Origin: Bugula neritina
Taxonomy: Eukaryota; Bryozoa; Gymnolaemata; Cheilostomatida; Bugulidae
Direction of reading: 5' to 3'
Length of the DNA: 64,000 bases
Assembly: GCA_964035545.1 (NCBI GenBank)
Contig: OZ037768.1
Span: forward strand, 12,542,175-12,606,174
Shown: one piece after another, positions 57,608-64,000 of the stretch
How the letters are laid out: every line of letters begins with the position of its first letter
Numbering within the stretch: the stretch's first letter is position 1
Program-made: the position numbers and the translations under genes
Notes under the pieces: generated by a model
Seen by the model: only the letters and a program-made list of their open reading frames with translations
Database searches by the model: none
What the model was told of the DNA's origin: nothing

Positions 57608-60600
57608 GTGACCTGGCACCACAAAACAAGGGATGTATATAAAATGTTGAAAACTTAGTTATTATTATGAATTGATAGAGCAGACTTTTTTGAACATTTT
57701 GCACTTTATTCGAAGTCTCTAGCATAAATAGAACTCGAGATATCAGTATTTAAAAACTTCAACGTTTTTAGAATTTCTAACTTACTGTTTCGAGAAAATC
57801 GCGTTTAAAGTTGGCAACTCTAGAATAAGTTGAGAATTGTTTGTTTACAATTTACAAGCCTTAGCAACGGGTCTTTGTATAATAGGAATAGTGACAAATT
57901 TGGTATCAAAATAATTGTGAAAGTTTGGGCTTTCTGTTAAACTAAATTTCATGCTGCCTCAACATAAAATTAGGTCAAATATGGCTGCCAAACTTTTTGT
58001 CTAATTTATTTGTCAATTTGCTTTTTACTTTGTTCAATGGTTGAAAGGTTTAACAATTCCAGCAAAGAAGAGAATGTTTTAGCAAGTTTGTGTGTTGAGA
58101 TATTTAAATTAGGCATCCAAGTCAGCAGGAAGTCATATAAAACAAAATGGCAGCTGCTTCCTCTTATACATTGAATATCTCCCTTTCCTCTAATATATTG
58201 TGTAATACATCAAACTGCAGCTATTGAGCTGTGCTGTTTCATAATTATTGCTTAATGAGTAGAACACTTACGAGAAAATTATTTTACTATTATGAGATCA
58301 TGCGAGATTTATTCATAAATATCTTTATAATCTCTAACGGCAAAGTTCTAAATTTAGCAATTGATTTGGCTGAGATGTTGAAAATATAAACATAAAATCA
58401 GCTAACAGAACTTTTGAGTTTTATTAGGCATTAATATTCACATTTAAAACATCAAATACATTATTTTAAAAAACCAATTAAATGCAGTAAAAAATCCAGC
58501 CTGGATACAACCATTATGCTTGAATTAACTCTTATCAAGAAAAGAAAATAAGGTCGCTTTTATGGTTTTTGCAAAAAAGGCACTTTTCATCTTTCTACTT
58601 CCTTGGTCTTCATAATATGAGTTTACGGAGTATGGACACATAACATCATGTATGTGGCAAAAGCTTCATCACTATCATCAGCTGATTTTCTAGCAATTAT
58701 AGATGCTGCTACTTGACATCCATCCTGCCAATCTACCCACTTATTGTCTATTCCAGAGCTGAAAGTACAATGTTGACTTTTTTTAGATAACAAAAGGAAA
58801 CCGTAGCTTGATTAGAAATTATACCCAGTTATATTATAAAAATTTAGTTGGCTAAACACTCTTGTGGTACTATTATGGCAGCAGTTAATTGTGATCCTGC
58901 ATTTTATCAACGTTTAAATTTATTGAATTAAACAGAACAATTTAAATTAAAAATTGTTGATAATTTTCAAGCACATTAAAAGACTGCAAACCTTTTTATG
59001 AATGAAATAAGCAGAAGCCATAACCTTGCATGCCAAAATTCAGTGTGTCTACATTAGAAGTATTAGATTGATAGGTAGTAGAGTTGTGTAGGTATAAGTC
59101 TTCACTCTAATGCCCTCGCAAGTCCACTTTCTAAAATGTACAGAATATCGGATTATTCTATATTAACATAGTATTATCAGTAAAATTACACATTATACAC
59201 TTGAATATCTAGCATATCTGCAATTGGCAATTTTGAAGCAATGTCTTTCGATAACTATTAACCACTCAGGCATTTAATTGAGTAAAAAAGCTAGCTAAGT
59301 TCAACTGAATCTATTAAAGACATTTACTATAAAATCAATTTGAATTCAATAAATTACTTTAAAATATGAATAAATTTTTGCTCATCTTATAATAAAATTA
59401 AAAAGTTTAGACTATTTATGCATTCAGTTAGTGTTACTAAAAGTAACTTACTGAAAAACTAAGTCAGTCAACTATAGAATCATCATGAACTCGCATTAAT
59501 ATTTCATCATTATACTCATTTACATTTAGTCACATTTATCATTTCAATTTGGTTATAGGTGATGCTTTTATCAATATGAATATAAATATGATTATCAATT
59601 GAGTTTTGACAGTAACTGTAAGCCTGCATAATGTGATAAAGATTTTATCATTATATTTTAAATCAAACTTTGAGCTAATTTAAAAATCACAAAAGAAACC
59701 GGTAGTTCGACTAGTATGCCTAATGTTAATAGTAATAGTAATCAGTAACCGTATTGACAAAATCTAAGACAGAGGCTAAAAGTTACTAAGAGTAAGTCCA
59801 ATGTAAATTGAAAAATCAACTATAGAATAAATCAATAAATATAATACTATCACTATCAGTATGAGTATCAAGTTTTAAGAGCAAAGGCGAAACTCAGAGT
59901 CAGACTCAAATAGTGAATTTATAATTATTAATTACTTATACTATTAATATTAATGAGCTACATTTGGTTTTACTACCAAATACCAGTATCAGTAAATCAT
60001 GAATGGTATTCATTATGATTATCATTATGAGTAACCGTACCTCAAACTGTGAGTCATAGTGAGAGTCATTTAAATAGTTACTAGTATAGAAATAGAATAG
60101 AATAGACTAACTCTAAGACATACTCCTACTCCTAGTCCTAGTGATGGTATAAATATTAATAAATTGATAACTACAAATAATCTTGGCAACAATTTTAAGT
60201 TAGTAGCGTAAATGATTGTTTTGAGTATAATTACCTGTATTGTTGTGATTTTCAAGCTTGAGCGCTAAAGATAAAGATTAAGTTCAGCATTTATCACCAA
60301 AAGGGCAAAACAGCTCAGTAACTTCAAAGCTAACCTTGGATGGAACACGATGAAAAACTAAAACTAGCCTTCGATCTTAAATACGATGCTTCTGACAATA
60401 CGAAGAAAGAGGTGTAAGCTAAATTTATTCGATAAATAGAAAATTTGCAAGATCTCACGCTATGAAAATGACTAAAATTGTCTTCTTTCTTTAATTGATA
60501 ACTTCGCAATTTTTTCATCATTTAAAAAATTGAAAGCCTTAGTTACCAACTTTAAATGCAATTTTAGAGCTGAAGAAATCATCAAATGCCTACGAAAGTA

Positions 60601-60753
60601 TGATTTTTGAAATCCTTGGATTTTTTTGTATTAGAAAAGTTCAAAATCTAAAAATTGGAAATTAATTTCAAATTTAAGTATTTCCAAATTAAACCTTCAT
60701 TTACTACACTTTATAAACGCCGCCACATCCCCGGTTTTGTCGCGACTGGTCAC
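57608..60753. mobile_element. 3.15-kb TIR element without transposase, arm B only
   Basis: The imperfect terminal repeats GTGACCTGGCACCACAAAAC (left) and GTGACCAGTCGCGACAAAAC (right, inverted), followed on both sides by a GGGATGT word, bound an insertion absent from arm A, where tatatat sequence is continuous (about 18938-18950). The target duplication is about 4 bp but ambiguous within an AT repeat. The interior is AT-rich, with a degenerate AGTAAT-type stretch at 59720-60130, and has no long frame. Confidence 0.75.
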
Positions 60754-62690
60754 ATATAGTGTTAGACAAGTTTGCAAATTATTTAGCTTTTCATGTAAAA
60801 CTTACCCAAATTGGTGATTGAGGCCCTAAAGCTTCTGAATAATTCTAATATCATTTTCGCAGTATAAGCATATTAACATTCAACATAATATTAAAACAAT
60901 AATGCTTTCAATAGAAATGTAGACTAATAATTATGATGTAAGCAGTTTTTGTTGTGGGTAGTATTATGATTGTGATGTCATACAACAATGGTATCTCAAT
61001 TTAAATTTAGCAAATATTTAAATTTACTATTACATTAACTTCAATATCCTATTATTAGGACTTATAAGCAACAATTGCAGGTTCTCCATATTTTATAAAT
61101 TGGTACACAGTTGGCATTTAATTTAATCCATAATAACAAATTATTGAAATTCATATAAATTTGGTACCTGCAGGACAATTGGATTCAAGTGAATGAATTT
61201 TTGAATAACTTTTTTACTGCAGGTTTTTAAAAACCTAATATAAGAACAATTGAGAAAGCAGTACTATGTTCAGCATGTTTTCCTATTACTTTACTTATCT
61301 GTTGGAGCATGTGAGGCCGTCTGCAACTTGAGTAAATTATAACAGTGCTAAATTTTCAATGGTAAATGTAATTATAAACGAACTAAGATCATGGTCTCAT
61401 TAAAATTCTATTGTAATATAACATACATAATATGTGAAAACTGACCAGAGTTAGGGAACAACCTGTGAGAGAGAATTATCTTCTCTCTACTATATTGACT
61501 GCCCTTATGAATCTCAAATGAAATGGAATTCTATAAACCAACTTCAAACTTATGTCAGACTGCACTGGCTAGTCAGAAAGATACTTTATAATATTTCAGT
61601 TGCTTTATTAGAATTGGAAGCCATTAATGTACCCCATGTAGTGCAGAGAAACTGTTACTCCTTGCTTTACTGTTTTTAAATGAAAACCTGAAAAGTCAGT
61701 CATTTTATATTGGTTTTCAGATTCACAGTCCGATGTGAATAGAACTATTCTCAAATACGTTTTTAACAAGAAGACAGTATCAATAACCAATACAGGAATA
61801 TATATAAGGAGTGAAGGGAGACATAACATGCTATTAGTAATTTAAGTTTATCACTAATGGTCCACCTTTTCATGTTCTTCAACAATCCAAAAATTAGGCT
61901 GCTTGACTATTACCAACATGTCACATGACTAATTTTGAAACTGATTTGCTTACTCTATACTACTAGAAGTAGTATAGAGTAAGCTATATATTAGTCTTGA
62001 AAGGTATATACTATATATGATGAACTGTTTTTACTCGTCAATATAAAGCAAATAGTATGGAATATTCACTCTTATAAGGTAGAAAATATACAATAGCTGC
62101 TACTACAGAGTCACCAGTACTGTATGATGGATAACATTATCAATAATTCTACAATAACAAATGTATGAATGAAATCATGGTAATGTACATAACCAACCGG
62201 TGTTATTAGGTCAAAAGAACTGCCCAATCAGCTGTTTTTTCACATCTCACTTTGCAAACAAATAACTAAATGCGTCTGCTGCAAGAACTACCTCTTTTCC
62301 CACATCAATTAATTTCTTGTAACGAAAGATAAAAGAAGCGAGGAGACAACTTCAGATGAATAAATATTATTCAAAACAGTAGAATATTGTATAATGATTA
62401 CTAGTTGCTTATGAGATATCATAACCAGTTATATAAACCAAGGCTTAGGGAATAAACTGAAAGATAAGAAATGAGTTTGGCAGGATAAACATACCTGACA
62501 AAAAGGTTAAGTTGAATTGGACAATAATGGAAGCAGAGAAAAGCTGAACTAGTTCTTGTGTGTGATGTCACAGTAATTGAATTGACAAATTTAATTGGTC
62601 AAAACAGTGTTATCCTATGCTATCACTTTGACAGTTTTTTCAACATTTCCACATAGTCTTGCTTTGGCAAGTGTTTGAATTTTGGGAATC
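60754..62690 (-). other. Arm B counterpart of 14895-18940, no firm exon
   Basis: Aligns with arm A without the hAT insertion. The candidate 22-nt microexon of arm A has lost its donor here (ataagt, about 61300). The frame partner of 17898 is open (MTDFSGFHLKT...). Confidence 0.4.
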
Positions 62691-62811
62691 GGGAAGTTCT
62701 GAAGTTGTCCCTACCTCATATAATATAACAGACAAGTCTGAAGCATGGACTGCATTAGCTTACAAAATGTCATAGGAGGGACATAACTCCTATTATATAC
62801 ATAATACCTGT

Positions 62812-63446
62812 TCAGTTTAGTTGGTAGAATAGAACCTTCTTCTCATCAGATCTGGGTACAATCAACATGTCTTTATACACATGGAGATCAAATGAACTAC
62901 TATCACTCTTAACAGTTGCCTCTTCTAGCATAGACATCTGTCTACCTACATTATAACAGGTTTAATATAGCCTAAATATAATATATATCCAGAAATTGAA
63001 GGAAAACATACACGCGCCGACAAATTGTTTTAATATATTTTAGTCTAGTGCTAACCACACTATATTCCAGGGTTGGGGTGAAATTAGTATTTTGTAATTG
63101 TAATTGGTTGTAATTATTCACATTTTTTCCAATAATTGAATGTAATTAATAATTGATGTGTAAAAATGTATATGTAATAACAATATCAGGAAACTCAAGC
63201 AAAAAATTTGGCCCTACATTCTCTTCCATTCGCCCATAAAAGCATTTCACAATAACGTGAATTTATAGCAATTGGAAAAGTTGAGAAAAAAAACAGTCAT
63301 CAACTGATTTAACAAAGAGTTATGGGAAGGAATTACCTCATCGTGTTTTCTACAAAATAGTTCACTGCACACAGTGCAGTAGGTCACTGCTGGTACTTTC
63401 TCTATCCCTTTCTTTGTGCAGATGGCACATGTCACACAGTTGTCCT
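62812..63446 (-). CDS. B-box-type zinc-finger gene, last two exons (copy B)
   Basis: Exons 63446-63337 (110 nt) and 62937-62812 (126 nt) have the same lengths, phases and stop as copy A. Here the pattern Cys-x2-Cys ... Tyr-Cys-x2-Cys ... Phe-Cys-Arg-Lys-His is complete, so the zinc ligand missing from copy A is present. The first exon's splice acceptor now lies at the edge of a LINE insertion (63451-63762) yet is still tttgtag. Upstream exons would lie beyond it. Function is not known; B-box proteins often act in ubiquitin ligase or signalling complexes. Confidence 0.55.
63068..63180. mobile_element. Truncated hAT-like fragment (arm B)
   Basis: Begins CAGGGTTGGGGTGAAATTAG and continues with AATTGTAATTGGTTG words; partner of 14400-14492. 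Confidence 0.55.
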
Positions 63447-63450
63447 CTAC

Positions 63451-63762
63451 AAACAGCAGCAGGTCACAGGAGAAACTGTTATCAGGAGGTGGCACTATGG
63501 AATGAACTGCCAATCCCTTTACGGTCAATTAGCAACCCTAATGAATTTGGGAGGAAGTTGAGGCTTTATCTGTTAGAATAGTTGTATTTTTTTGTATTTT
63601 TCTGGATAGAGTCGCTGTCAGCTCGTGTTGGCCCGCGCATGACTAGCTAGGCTATAGCGCAATGGGCCTCATCATCGCCTCCTTGGCATTTTCTAATGTC
63701 CTTGTGTTATTAAATACCTTTGATGAAATAAACCAAACAAACAAACAAACAAACAAACAAAC
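63451..63762 (+). mobile_element. 5'-truncated non-LTR retrotransposon (LINE) 3' end
   Basis: An insertion absent from arm A. A + strand frame reads RRNCYQEVALWNELPIPLRS, then NEFGRKLRLYLLE and a stop (TAG 63579-63581), the typical C-terminal motif of LINE ORF2 proteins. An untranslated region and an (AAAC)n tail follow (63733-63762), which is a common LINE 3' end. About 3 bp (ACA) may be duplicated at the target. Confidence 0.85.
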
Positions 63763-64000
63763 ATCAGCAGAAGTCAGGCTTTCTATACTAATGTCAAATA
63801 CTTCCCTGAAGAACAACACATAGGCTGAATAAAACTTCTGAAATGACTATTCTGAATACATTAGCCTACAATAGAGTGGCACTAGATACCTTTTTATAAT
63901 TGTTAGAAATATAAATATTGCTTAAATTTACTTAGCATGGATTCGATTTGTTTTATAATGACTATGCAATGTTTTGTTACTAGCTAAAATATATAATCTA

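Larger units (their letters stand above)
51427..64000 (-). repeat. Arm B of the large inverted duplication
   Basis: Reverse complement of 13866-24739, extending past the right edge of the window. Confidence 0.85.

Overview
The window reads as AT-rich nuclear DNA of an invertebrate animal. The evidence is spliced genes with GT-AG introns, ankyrin repeats joined to an ankyrin-type ZU5 domain, a B-box zinc finger, metazoan-style copia and gypsy retrotransposons, hAT-like DNA transposons, a LINE 3' end, hammerhead ribozymes, and long (AC)n and (AT)n tracts. A sponge or cnidarian would fit, but the sequence alone does not settle the phylum. I see no bacterial-type gene layout.

The backbone is a family of related ankyrin-ZU5 loci copied several times. 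Copy A (+ strand, B-box exons at 14.1-14.8 kb, ankyrin/ZU5 exons 19.37-24.05 kb) and copy B (- strand, ankyrin/ZU5 exons 57.1-52.1 kb, B-box exons 63.4-62.8 kb) are the arms of a large inverted duplication, about 13.87-24.74 kb against 51.43-64.0 kb. Exon lengths match exactly except for one 21-nt microexon lost in B. The first ~2.1 kb is the 3' flank of a further copy whose body lies left of the window. Two shorter, rearranged and decaying relatives sit at 2.5-5.8 kb (C1) and 42.9-45.2 kb (C2); in both, the ankyrin block lies inverted between + oriented flanks.

The middle, between the arms, has been invaded by two apparently complete LTR retrotransposons. A copia-type element (29368-34011, - strand) has identical 274-bp LTRs, TSD AGATT and one 1368-aa gag-pol ORF whose start codon lies in the LTR and whose tRNA-primer site is translated. 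A gypsy-type element (34445-42017, + strand) has identical 271-bp LTRs, a 1819-aa gag-pol ORF and an extra 362-aa zinc-finger/coiled-coil ORF where an envelope gene would sit. The gypsy element lies inside a palindromic repeat.

The spacers hold small transposons recognisable by terminal inverted repeats and, for several, target-site duplications. They include a hAT nested in a hAT in arm A, a 3.1-kb TIR element and a LINE 3' end in arm B, and a GATCGATC-rich palindromic element at 47.3-48.1 kb. At 48.85 and 49.51 kb two identical type-I hammerhead ribozymes point towards each other's flanks on opposite strands around an (AT)n tract. Remaining stretches are AT-rich DNA in which I see no gene.

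The most interesting signals are the paired hammerhead ribozymes, the copia element with its coding primer site, the extra gypsy ORF, the truncated ankyrin architecture with variable patches between copies A and B, and the LINE insertion that rebuilt a splice acceptor.
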